A stretch of DNA of 31,398 nt from JTS-RE9 sp964649195 (GTDB lineage: Bacteria > Planctomycetota > Phycisphaerae > Phycisphaerales > Phycisphaeraceae): the NCBI GenBank assembly GCA_964649195.1, contig CAZYPK010000049.1, positions 1 to 31,398 on the forward strand, read 5' to 3'. The notes beneath the pieces were generated by a model. That model had not been told where the DNA came from. It was given only the letters and a program-made list of their open reading frames with translations, and made no database searches. Each line of letters opens with the position of its first letter. The first letter of the stretch is position 1. Shown in pieces: positions 1 through 7,447 of the stretch. Position numbers and translations under genes: made by a program.

Positions 1-1411
1 GGTCGTAACCGTGCTGGATGCGGGCGATGTCCTCGTCGGTGTCGTAGTTGATCCAGCGGTGGTCGATGATTCTTCCGAACCTGTCCAATCCCGCATAAAT
101 TCCGGGCGTTCCGCCCCAGAGGTCGAGCTTGACTTGGGGTTCGGTGTAGCCCACTTCGACGACGCTGGACAAGCCGAGGTATTTGTAGGCGGCGAGGGTT
201 GTTGCATCATCGACAATGGCTGCGATGCGGTTGAGTTTGTCGTTCATCTCGCCTTCATCGCCGTAGGAATAATCGATCACGCGGCTATTGGGATAGATGA
301 TTGATGTTGGTCGAATCTGGTTGCTGTTGTCACTTCCGGGGGAGTAGGTGTATTGGACCTTGGGCGTGGTGCCGGTGTCAACTGCGCCGTTGTGGGATTG
401 TTGATCTGTAATCAGCTGGCCGAAGTCGTTGTATTCAAAGACCGCTTGATTGACAACACCCGCGTCACAATCGCAGGGATCGACGGTGGAAGTGTCGTAG
501 CTGGTGATCTTCCTGACCATGCCGCGCAGCTCGTAGGCGGTGGCGATGCGGAGGATGGTTTCGTCAACGTTCTCGCCGAGGGCGATGATTCGGTCTTCCG
601 TCTGTCTTCCTAATACGTCGTAATCATAGGCGTGGATGGTGCCCGCCTGATCTTTTCTTTCCACGACCTGGCCTGCGCGATTGTATTTCATCTCGACACG
701 GAATTCCACGGTGTCCGTCGGATATTGGATCGCGCGGAGCAGGAGGTTGGAGGACAGAGCGGAATCGTTGGACGTGGTGCCGTAGAGGTACGTCGTCACC
801 TGGTCGCCGGTCAGCGGATTGACGGCGGTGATGGTGGCCTGGTTGCCATCGGCGTTGTAGGTGAAGCGGGTGGTGCGGTTTTCGTCGTCGTGAGTGCAGG
901 TGTCACCGCCTGAAGAGGAGGAGGAACTGCTGCTACTGCTGTGATCGACGTAGTTCTCGATGACGGCGGTGGTCCTGCCGGCGTCGTCGTATTCGCGCTT
1001 GGTGACGCGGGCCATGGGGTCGTCGAAGAAGGTCTCGCTGCGGGCCAGGAGGTTGCCGTCGCCTGGAAGGTCGTCCGTGGCGTAGCGTTCGCTTTTGAAA
1101 ACGCGGTCCATATTATCGTAATAGCTCACGCCAAAAGAGGCATCGACGCCAACTGTCCCTGAGAAGGCGGTGAGCCTGCGGTTGCGGTAGTCGTAGGTGA
1201 AGGTGGAGAGGCGATCGTGGTCGGTCAGGTTGTCAACGTGCTGGGCGACCTTCGTGAGATTGGAGTCTTGACCAGCTTCTCCATTGTCATATTCATTGAC
1301 GGTGAGCTCGACCATATTGCAGCCGATGTTGTCGGTGGGCGACCAGTCCTCCCAACCGCATCGCCCTGGACATGCTCCGCGATTCCCGGAAGGAGGGTCG
1401 AACAAAAACCA
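1..1411 (-). CDS. RHS/YD-repeat protein, partial (3' end outside window, 5' end truncated)
   Basis: The minus-strand frame is open from a stop codon at 1414-1412 to the window edge, about 470 codons. It reads as classic RHS/YD repeats: FTYDYRNRRLTAF, VSYYDNMDRVFKSERY, KREYDDAGRTTAVIENY, EMKYNRAGQVVERKD, HAYDYDVLGRQTEDR. A run of nine serines (about 913-940) sits at a spot where related proteins usually carry a loop. RHS proteins are exported, and the repeats form a beta-cage shell around a C-terminal effector; that end lies outside the window. The frame starts abruptly inside a repeat-like segment (CGWEDWSPTDNIGCNMVE). There is no signal peptide and no good start: only a TTG at 1405 without a ribosome-binding site, and an internal ATG at 1315. 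The N-terminal part therefore appears to be missing. The frame was checked at several points and shows no internal shift. Identity as an RHS protein is secure; whether the gene is functional is doubtful. Confidence 0.8.
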
Positions 1412-1570
1412 TCACTGCCCTCCACAAGGTGAGGGCGGCCTGAAATTGCCTCTTTTGATGCCAAAGACTCTTTTATTGCGTCTGAAAATTGTTTGCATAT
1501 TGAATGACGCATGGGATGATGTTTTGAACGTGTGCGGCGCATTCCGTTTTTCAGACATGGGAGTCGGGCG

Positions 1571-2695
1571 ATGTTTCAAACTGCTTGGCGACTGTTTTTA
1601 CTGTCGGCGATCATCATCTTGGCGTCCGTGTCTTCCGCCGCGCCGCCGGCCAGACCATCGGGCAAGCTGGTGACATCGATGGCGGATCTGTTTGAGGGCA
1701 TGCCCGCCGATTTGCAGCCGGACCCCAGGACAGGTTGGAGCAATGAGACCCGCGAGAAGGCCCGTGCCTGGCTGCAGAAGAACGCCGCCAATCGGCCATG
1801 TCGGATCATCGTTCCGATCAACCAGATCAGCTACTACAAAAAGCCTGACAAGCGCGAACCCGGACGCGATTGGGAATTATGGATTCTGTTCAACAGTCCG
1901 CCGTTCAATTTTCATGGCGTCAACGTGGGCTACGAAATTCAGGTGCCCCCTTCGACCAAGAATGGAGAAATCATTTACCGGGCGACCGATGCTCAGGAAC
2001 AGACCGCCCGCCAACTCGACAGGACGCGCGACAAGATCGCCATCACCGGCGTGATTCAGTTTCCCCGGCTGGGCATCGGCTCCAGCGACAAACATGCGAT
2101 GATCTACATCAAAGTGCTCAACGCTGAAATCGACCTGAAGCCTGCCGACAAAACCGACGCGGGAAGCAAGACAAAACAACCGACCGACGGCAAGCCTGAG
2201 CCTGATGTCAAAGCCGCGGCGAACGCGAAGCCGTTCAACACCTGGCAGCAGATGTTTGACGGCCTGCCCGCCGACGCCGCGCCCGCCGCAGGCAAAGGAT
2301 GGGACAAGACGGTCTTTCGCAATGTCAGCCCCTGGTTTCGGGAGAACGCCGTTGGCCGGGAGATTCGCCTCAATTCCCGTATCGCCACGATTTCCGTTCA
2401 TAAGGATCCGCTGGAAAAAGACCCCGCGCAGATGTGGGTGGCCAAAATCAAACTCGCCGATGACGCATTCACCTACCGCGGCTTCGAGATCGGCACGACG
2501 GTTTATGCCGACACCATCTACGGCTTCCAGATCAGAGGTGATGAAGCGTTCGGCAAACGAATGGAACGCATACAGCAGCGACACCCCGTCACGGTGCAAG
2601 GCACGATACGAACCGCACTGATCGCACAAGGCTTCAATGGCCGGGCGAGCATCACGCTGTCGCTCAAGGACTACACGATTCCCACGCTCAAGTGA
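1571..2695 (+). CDS. Exported protein with two tandem homologous domains, function unknown
   Basis: The product has 374 aa. The ATG at 1571 was chosen because a GGAG lies just upstream and a typical signal peptide follows (residues 1-24, hydrophobic core LFLLSAIIILASV, ending SSAA). An in-frame ATG 39 bases earlier would put charged residues before the signal. The mature part holds two divergent copies of one domain. The first starts at MADLFEGMPADLQP and the second at WQQMFDGLPADAAP; both continue with a GW motif, a W-x(4)-A or W-F-x-E-N-A helix, a beta-rich stretch (ISYYKK / ISVHKD), a G-x(4)-Y segment and a closing strand (KIAITGVIQF / PVTVQGTIRT). A charged Lys/Asp/Pro-rich linker separates them. 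The beta pattern could be an OB-like fold, but that is a guess. The gene is transcribed against its minus-strand neighbours, so it is not part of their operon. I do not recognise the family. Confidence 0.7.
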   Translation: MFQTAWRLFLLSAIIILASVSSAAPPARPSGKLVTSMADLFEGMPADLQPDPRTGWSNETREKARAWLQKNAANRPCRIIVPINQISYYKKPDKREPGRDWELWILFNSPPFNFHGVNVGYEIQVPPSTKNGEIIYRATDAQEQTARQLDRTRDKIAITGVIQFPRLGIGSSDKHAMIYIKVLNAEIDLKPADKTDAGSKTKQPTDGKPEPDVKAAANAKPFNTWQQMFDGLPADAAPAAGKGWDKTVFRNVSPWFRENAVGREIRLNSRIATISVHKDPLEKDPAQMWVAKIKLADDAFTYRGFEIGTTVYADTIYGFQIRGDEAFGKRMERIQQRHPVTVQGTIRTALIAQGFNGRASITLSLKDYTIPTLK

Positions 2696-2714
2696 GGTGA
2701 TTGTTCCTGGTGAT

Positions 2715-2787
2715 CTGAATAATCCCCGATATACCGTGAACCAGGGGATTGCGAAGCCGCAAGCGGCTTGAGCGCGAGGTTATTCAG
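2715..2787. other. Three-way-junction-like inverted-repeat element
   Basis: Between two convergent genes, three perfect helices nest: outer CTGAAT (2715-2720) with ATTCAG (2782-2787); AATCCCC (2721-2727) with GGGGATT (2744-2750); AAGCCGC (2754-2760) with GCGGCTT (2763-2769). The third helix is the core of a hairpin that recurs three more times in the window. It could act as a bidirectional terminator or be a small mobile repeat; no T-tract follows directly. Confidence 0.45.
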
Positions 2788-2891
2788 AAATTCCTGTAGG
2801 GTAAAAAAAGACACTCTTCTTTTGAGGCCGATCGATTAAGAATGTCCCATTTTCCGTTCCCCTGATGCCGCGCCCTCCCGGGATGGCGGGA

Positions 2892-3554
2892 TCACTCCTG
2901 CTTCTGGAACAGTTTTAGAGCCGCCCGCAGCCCCTCCCGCTCGCTTTCAACGGTCGTCGCCTTCAATTCCGCCTGCAACACGAATTGACAGATATCTTTG
3001 CCTCGCCCGGCAGGGTGATCGTATATCTTGGATAGTGCATGCACGGCAAGAAAGACAGCCTGTTTTCTGTTTCTCGGCATATGCATACTCCCATCGGCTG
3101 CTCTTCGATCTTCATCTTCTCGAATCTTGGGGCTCGACTTGATGAGTTCAATGAGCGGCTCCACGGCAGGTGTGCCGATCTCGACCAGGCATCCCACGAC
3201 TGGAAACGTGGCTTCGGTCTGGAGAAGTTGAGCAAAACCACCTCCACGACCTCCATGATAATGGATATAGAACAATAGCGGCTTAACAGTTTTCGGAGAT
3301 CGCAAGACGGAAACCAAGTTGAGCAATTCAATCGCTTCCTTTGATCGATTGGGACTCACCCAGATAGCCTCATCGCTCTTCAGTTTCGCCACCACGTACG
3401 ATTCAATCGAACGAATCCGCAAAGACATTTCTTTGACGTCAGGCGCTTCCTTCTTTCCCTCCGCGGCCTTTGATTCCGGCGACCTCATGGCCGCCGATGA
3501 CACGAATAAAGCGATTAAGCTCATCAGCAACGTTGTCCGCACGCGCGACATCAT
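2892..3554 (-). CDS. Small exported HEAT-like protein (copy 2)
   Basis: The product has about 220 aa. The ATG at 3554 was chosen because GGGAGA (3566-3561) sits 6 bases upstream and a signal peptide follows at once (MMSRVRTTLLMSLIALFVSS). An ATG at 3590 would add 12 residues. After the signal comes an alpha-helical protein with HEAT-like pairs, for example LLNLVSVLRSPKTVKPLL and VVGCLVEIGTPAVEPLIELI. It is a paralogue of the gene at 3794-4423, which has matching segments in the same order (TLRSEQAIPVLIEHL, AALVQIGMPSVPHLLKVL). HEAT-like repeats generally mediate protein binding, and no catalytic motif is visible. It is the last gene of the minus-strand series, 239 bases after its paralogue, and the gap holds the orphan tail at 3620-3690. 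It may have its own weak promoter (TTGACA at 3714-3709 with a poor -10). Confidence 0.7.
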   Translation of the reverse strand: MMSRVRTTLLMSLIALFVSSAAMRSPESKAAEGKKEAPDVKEMSLRIRSIESYVVAKLKSDEAIWVSPNRSKEAIELLNLVSVLRSPKTVKPLLFYIHYHGGRGGGFAQLLQTEATFPVVGCLVEIGTPAVEPLIELIKSSPKIREDEDRRAADGSMHMPRNRKQAVFLAVHALSKIYDHPAGRGKDICQFVLQAELKATTVESEREGLRAALKLFQKQE

Positions 3555-3619
3555 CAGAAGTCTCCCGCACAGCATGGATGATCCCTTCAATCAGGCCATA
3601 TTCACAAACCATTCACCCT

Positions 3620-3690
3620 TCAGAAGGGTCGCTCCACGAACTCAAATCCGCCAAGAGTATCGTTACCTTTATCGTTTACACATTGCCATA
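3620..3690 (-). pseudogene. Orphan C-terminal tail of the 605-aa protein gene
   Basis: Read on the minus strand, this segment encodes NDKGNDTLGGFEFVERPF followed by a stop. The gene at 4501-6318 ends NDKGNDTIGGFEIIN and stop. The DNA matches too: both contain AAAGGTAACGATAC followed by a GG-rich FEF/FEI segment. Only about 15-20 codons are recognisable. It lies directly upstream of the second HEAT-like gene, just as the intact C-terminus lies directly upstream of the first. It is therefore best read as the remnant of a tandem duplication whose other 5' sequence was lost. Confidence 0.65.
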
Positions 3691-3793
3691 GGGCCATCCA
3701 ATCGACCATGTCAAGATTAGCAATCTGATGGCGGCGGTGACCGAAAAACCGCCGACAGCGGAACCGCAGGGTTACAGAATTGCGGTTGGCTAT

Positions 3794-4423
3794 TTAGTCC
3801 TCGTTTCGGAGCATGACGTGATTCAATGCCTTCGTTAATTGTCGTTTTTCCTCAGGAGTGGATGAGGCTATCTCTAATTTGATGCGCTGGCGAGCCATGT
3901 CCAGGCCGGCTCCGCCCTTGTCGTGGATCTTTCGGATTGCAGAAGCCGCTAAATTCTGCCGCTGGCTGAGGGCGTCTGCTTTCTGCCCGGCACCAGGGAG
4001 TTCTTTGAGGACTTTCAGCAGATGCGGCACCGAAGGCATACCGATCTGAACCAGAGCCGCAACAGCCGGATACTGCATTTCCAGATTCCTGGGCGAGGTT
4101 TCTTCTCGCCCAATGAGCATCCAAGGGTGGTATGCGAGATGTTCGATCAGAACGGGAATCGCCTGTTCGGAGCGGAGGGTTCCCGCAGTGTTTATGAGCG
4201 ACTCCAAATCATCAGCTTTCGCTGGTTGGTCCCACCACGTGGTTTGACGCAGCGTATCTGCGATCCCTTGCGCGTGTGCGAGATGCTGTGTGGCGGTCGC
4301 CGTCCATTGTTTGACATCCACATTCCTAGCCGCATCCTTCTGTGCACTGGCATGATGGATCAAAAGCAGGACGGCTGTGATGAAGCTGAAAATGATACCC
4401 GTCTGTATAATGTGTCGTTTCAT
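3794..4423 (-). CDS. Small exported HEAT-like protein (copy 1)
   Basis: The product has 209 aa. The ATG at 4423 has an AAGGAG eight bases upstream and starts a clear signal peptide (MKRHIIQTGIIFSFITAVLL, ending HHASAQ); starts further upstream lack both. The mature protein is helical with HEAT-like repeats (TLRSEQAIPVLIEHLAYHP, AALVQIGMPSVPHLLKVLKE, NLAASAIRKIHDKGGAGLDM). It is homologous along much of its length to the gene at 2892-3554. It begins 77 bases after the 605-aa protein gene on the same strand, so the two are probably co-transcribed and may work together. A structural or binding role outside the cytoplasm is inferred from the signal peptide and repeat type; the partner is unknown. 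Confidence 0.72.
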   Translation of the reverse strand: MKRHIIQTGIIFSFITAVLLLIHHASAQKDAARNVDVKQWTATATQHLAHAQGIADTLRQTTWWDQPAKADDLESLINTAGTLRSEQAIPVLIEHLAYHPWMLIGREETSPRNLEMQYPAVAALVQIGMPSVPHLLKVLKELPGAGQKADALSQRQNLAASAIRKIHDKGGAGLDMARQRIKLEIASSTPEEKRQLTKALNHVMLRNED

Positions 4424-4500
4424 GATGTGTGCTCCTTGAGTTTTGTTTGTGATTCCGGTTGTTCGAGCCAAGGTCACCCAACGTAGTCGCCACGTCATCA

Positions 4501-6318
4501 TCAGTTAATGATCTCAAACCCACCAATGGTATCGTTACCTTTGTCGTTAACGACCCTGAGGGTCCAGCCCGCACTGGCTGCCTGGTTGGTATTGAACGTG
4601 ACCTTGGCTTCCGTGAGATCGCTGAGATTCTTGGCCGCGTCGGTCCGTTTGACCTGGACTTTCTTGGCGGAGATCACCGTGCCGCCCTTTTCGAGTGTGA
4701 AGGCGCCGACCAAGTGCGTGCCGGTCACCTTAATCACGACGTCCTGGCCACGTTTGATCTGCTTATCGCCGCCTGGATCCGTCAATGCTGTGACCATATC
4801 CGGCGCGTTGGCGAGATTGATGCTCGTATTCGCCAAGTTTGATCCGACAAACACTTCATTGGCACCGTTACCATCATTGGCTTCGTCAAAAATATAAACC
4901 GCAGTGTCATCGTAGGCCAAATCCGTATCCCCTGTAAACGCCCATTGCAGCTTCTTCGAACAGCGTTCGGGAACCTCCTTGTGAAAATTGAATACCAAAT
5001 GCTCGGTGAAGTTGTCTCGAGTATGCTTAAAGAATCCGCCGGTTGTCGTTACGGTAACCGTTGGCCCATCTATGTCGAAGATCAACAGCTCTGATGCACT
5101 CTTGGCTGGGTCCACGTCTTGGAAAGGAGCCGGGCCGTCATCGTAGCTGTCTTCATGCTGGATCGAGGTGCCATTCCCGTTTGCATAGATATCGACATCT
5201 TCAATTCTACGGAAGATAAATCCAAACTCGGCTTTTGCAGCCACATTAACAGGGGCGGGCAGGACGTCGTCGGGCTGTGTCCACCCGTCAGTGATTTTTC
5301 GATCAAAGTGCAAATCGCTGGGTTTAATGTCACCCTGCAATTCGACCACGCCGTGTACCTTGGTAGCGGTGGTGCCGTTGACTTGAACTCCAAGGTCTTC
5401 ACCTCCCGCGAAGTTGACTGCAGCGGTCCGGCCGGCATAAATCGATGAAGGGCTGAATTTGTGAGTCGGGTCGGCATCGCCGCTGATCTCCACCCACAGC
5501 ACGGTGACGTTGATCTGGTCGACGTACGCCGCAGCGTCGGCGTCCTCCCTGACCTTGAGGTGATGATCCCGGACATTCGTGCTCGGCGTCGGGCCGCCCT
5601 GGAGGTGGTACGTGCCGGCGGCCAGGGCCACTTCGTCATTGCCGCCGAACTTTTCGGCGCCCCCCGTCGCCGCGTCGTAGAGTTTCAGGTTGCCGGAGTT
5701 TCGCTTGACGCGGATATTGCCCGTGCCGGAGTTGCGCCGCAGGACGATCGCCCGGCGCTTGGCCGGTTCATCCGGGTCGCTGTACACCCCTTCCTTATCG
5801 GCGATCACGACAGTACCCACGGATTCTTCCCGGTCTTCATCCTCGTCATTGTTCTCGACGGTTCCGTCGCGATCAATATCCGCGTCGATATCCACCGTGC
5901 CTTCAAAGTGGACCTTGGCCGCCCAGAAGTGCGCTTGAGAAGGGCCGCCACCGCCGCCGCTTTCGAGATTGCCTTCAGCCCAGAGCGGGAACTCATCGGC
6001 GCTGGTCGGCTGGTTCTTGAGCAGATACTTGATGCGGATTTTGGTTGGGCCATCCAGTGTCCGCTGGGCCTCGAAACTGCTCGCCGACGGATTGGCCACG
6101 TCAACGTAGGTGTCATTGCTTCCCACTTTGTTGGCGAACTTTTTGAATGTCCGCGACGAAGGCGGCACGAATTCCTTCGTGAGGATCGACCATTTCTTCC
6201 AGCCGTCATCGATGCCTTTGCTTTCGTCCGAGTTGAAGTCATCCGCATGACTGTGGTTTTTAACACCGTTGGCGTTGTTCCCCACATTGCCTTGCTGCGC
6301 CGTGACCACGTCCAGCAA
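4501..6318 (-). CDS. 605-aa protein with acidic Asp-rich segment and C-terminal IPT-like domain; signal peptide missing
   Basis: Residues about 48-140 match the neighbour at 7448-9241 in pattern: a K-x-FVPP motif, then FPLWAEGNL and HFWAAKV here against FPLRCDGNL and AHWAAKI there. Next comes an Asp-rich stretch (DIDADIDRDGTVENNDED, about 143-162) of the calcium-binding or dockerin-like type seen in exported planctomycete proteins. Then follow beta-rich segments (RAIVLRRNSGTGNIRVKR, VALAAGTYHLQGG) and a C-terminal domain resembling IPT/TIG folds (VVIKVTGTHLVGAFTLEKGG to WTLRVVNDKGNDTIGGF). The only usable start is a TTG at 6318, with no ribosome-binding site and no signal peptide, although its paralogue and neighbours are exported. 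The frame is open only about 10 codons further up before a stop. It lies 16 bases after the 6335 gene. A 5' deletion is the simplest explanation; initiation by coupling to the upstream gene is the alternative. Confidence 0.65.
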   Translation of the reverse strand: MLDVVTAQQGNVGNNANGVKNHSHADDFNSDESKGIDDGWKKWSILTKEFVPPSSRTFKKFANKVGSNDTYVDVANPSASSFEAQRTLDGPTKIRIKYLLKNQPTSADEFPLWAEGNLESGGGGGPSQAHFWAAKVHFEGTVDIDADIDRDGTVENNDEDEDREESVGTVVIADKEGVYSDPDEPAKRRAIVLRRNSGTGNIRVKRNSGNLKLYDAATGGAEKFGGNDEVALAAGTYHLQGGPTPSTNVRDHHLKVREDADAAAYVDQINVTVLWVEISGDADPTHKFSPSSIYAGRTAAVNFAGGEDLGVQVNGTTATKVHGVVELQGDIKPSDLHFDRKITDGWTQPDDVLPAPVNVAAKAEFGFIFRRIEDVDIYANGNGTSIQHEDSYDDGPAPFQDVDPAKSASELLIFDIDGPTVTVTTTGGFFKHTRDNFTEHLVFNFHKEVPERCSKKLQWAFTGDTDLAYDDTAVYIFDEANDGNGANEVFVGSNLANTSINLANAPDMVTALTDPGGDKQIKRGQDVVIKVTGTHLVGAFTLEKGGTVISAKKVQVKRTDAAKNLSDLTEAKVTFNTNQAASAGWTLRVVNDKGNDTIGGFEIIN

Positions 6319-6334
6319 CCCGCGCCACTCGCTT

Positions 6335-7405
6335 TCAAGGCGAGGCAGTCAGCGCCGCGATGCGTTTCTCGACCTCCGCCGTCCGCCACACCAGTTCCTT
6401 CGGCTTCACCGGCTCGATCTTCACCGGCTCACCGGGCTTGGGAATCTTGCTCAGATCGATCACTTCGGGCCCCGTCGGAACCTGCTTCGTCAACGTTTCA
6501 CGATACTTCGCCAACTCCTGCCCGAACTCCTTCAGCGACAGATCGGCCCCGACCGGAGGCTTGGCATATTGCAGCACCGCCGTCATCGCGCCGAGAATCA
6601 CCCGTTCCCGATCCGGTTCCTTTCCGGGCGTTTGCGCGAGCTTTTGAAAGGATTCCATCAGCGGCTTGAGCGTCGTCTCGCACGCCGCCGCCACGCTCGC
6701 CTCATCATTGCTCATCGGCCACCTGACCAATTGCTCCCCCGCCAACTCGCGCACCTCGACGGGTACATCATCCCGCAACACCAACGGCAGCAGCGCCAGC
6801 CTCACCCGCGCCCGAACCATGTCGGATGTTGCGGTGCTTTGCAACTGCCGAGCATGAAGCACCAAAATTATTGATGGACTTTTTGTCTGCCGGATGGTCT
6901 GCTCATACAACTTCAGCCGCGCGCTCTCATCACGTAGCCTACGCACCCGCTCGATTTCATTCATACCCGCTGTTTCCCGCAAGACAATCGACTTTGCATC
7001 GTCACCCTGTAATCGCCAAAAGTCGTCGACAATAACCTCGCGCCCGTTCCAGCCGCCCATTATTAAATGCCACTGTCCGATAACGTCAGCCATCGGCACT
7101 CCACCAACAAGGCGATCCATGCCGGGAACCGGAACCATGATCGGACGTGCTTTTTGTGCGTCCGGCACTTTTACCGAATGAATCCAGTGAACTACGTCGA
7201 AATGCACGCAAGGCACCTCGTCCCACCACTCGTCGCCCAGTGCTTTCATCATCAATACAACCTGCCGATCAGACCCAACGCGCACCTTCGCGATCGCCCA
7301 CACATGATCTGGCGAAACGACCGCGCCAATAGAACTGTTTGCAAAACCCATCAAGACGACAATGCACCATTGCATTATATTTCGTTGACCGTCGGCAACA
7401 AGCAT
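6335..7405 (-). CDS. Exported helical protein of unknown function
   Basis: The product has 356 aa. The ATG at 7405 is supported by a strong AGGAGGT at 7417-7411. An earlier in-frame ATG would place the ribosome-binding site inside the gene. The N-terminus carries a hydrophobic segment (IMQWCIVVLMGFANSSIGAV) acting as a signal peptide or anchor. The following region contains a stretch rich in Val, Trp and Asp (HFDVVHWIHSVKVPDAQKAR). The central and C-terminal parts are helical and charged, ending in a Pro/Lys-rich region (KIPKPGEPVKIEPVKPKE) and a final helix. The segment around LLPLVLRDDVPVEVRELAGE hints at HEAT-like helices, but no family is recognised. It sits between the two paralogous larger proteins, 42 bases after one and 16 before the other, which points to shared transcription. 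Confidence 0.65.
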   Translation of the reverse strand: MLVADGQRNIMQWCIVVLMGFANSSIGAVVSPDHVWAIAKVRVGSDRQVVLMMKALGDEWWDEVPCVHFDVVHWIHSVKVPDAQKARPIMVPVPGMDRLVGGVPMADVIGQWHLIMGGWNGREVIVDDFWRLQGDDAKSIVLRETAGMNEIERVRRLRDESARLKLYEQTIRQTKSPSIILVLHARQLQSTATSDMVRARVRLALLPLVLRDDVPVEVRELAGEQLVRWPMSNDEASVAAACETTLKPLMESFQKLAQTPGKEPDRERVILGAMTAVLQYAKPPVGADLSLKEFGQELAKYRETLTKQVPTGPEVIDLSKIPKPGEPVKIEPVKPKELVWRTAEVEKRIAALTASP

Positions 7406-7447
7406 GAGCCACCTCCTCTTCATCAAACATTTCGTATCGATGAGTCA

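Noticed and set aside
5461..6669. 402-codon plus-strand open frame
   Set aside because: It spans the junction of two minus-strand genes and has no coding features.
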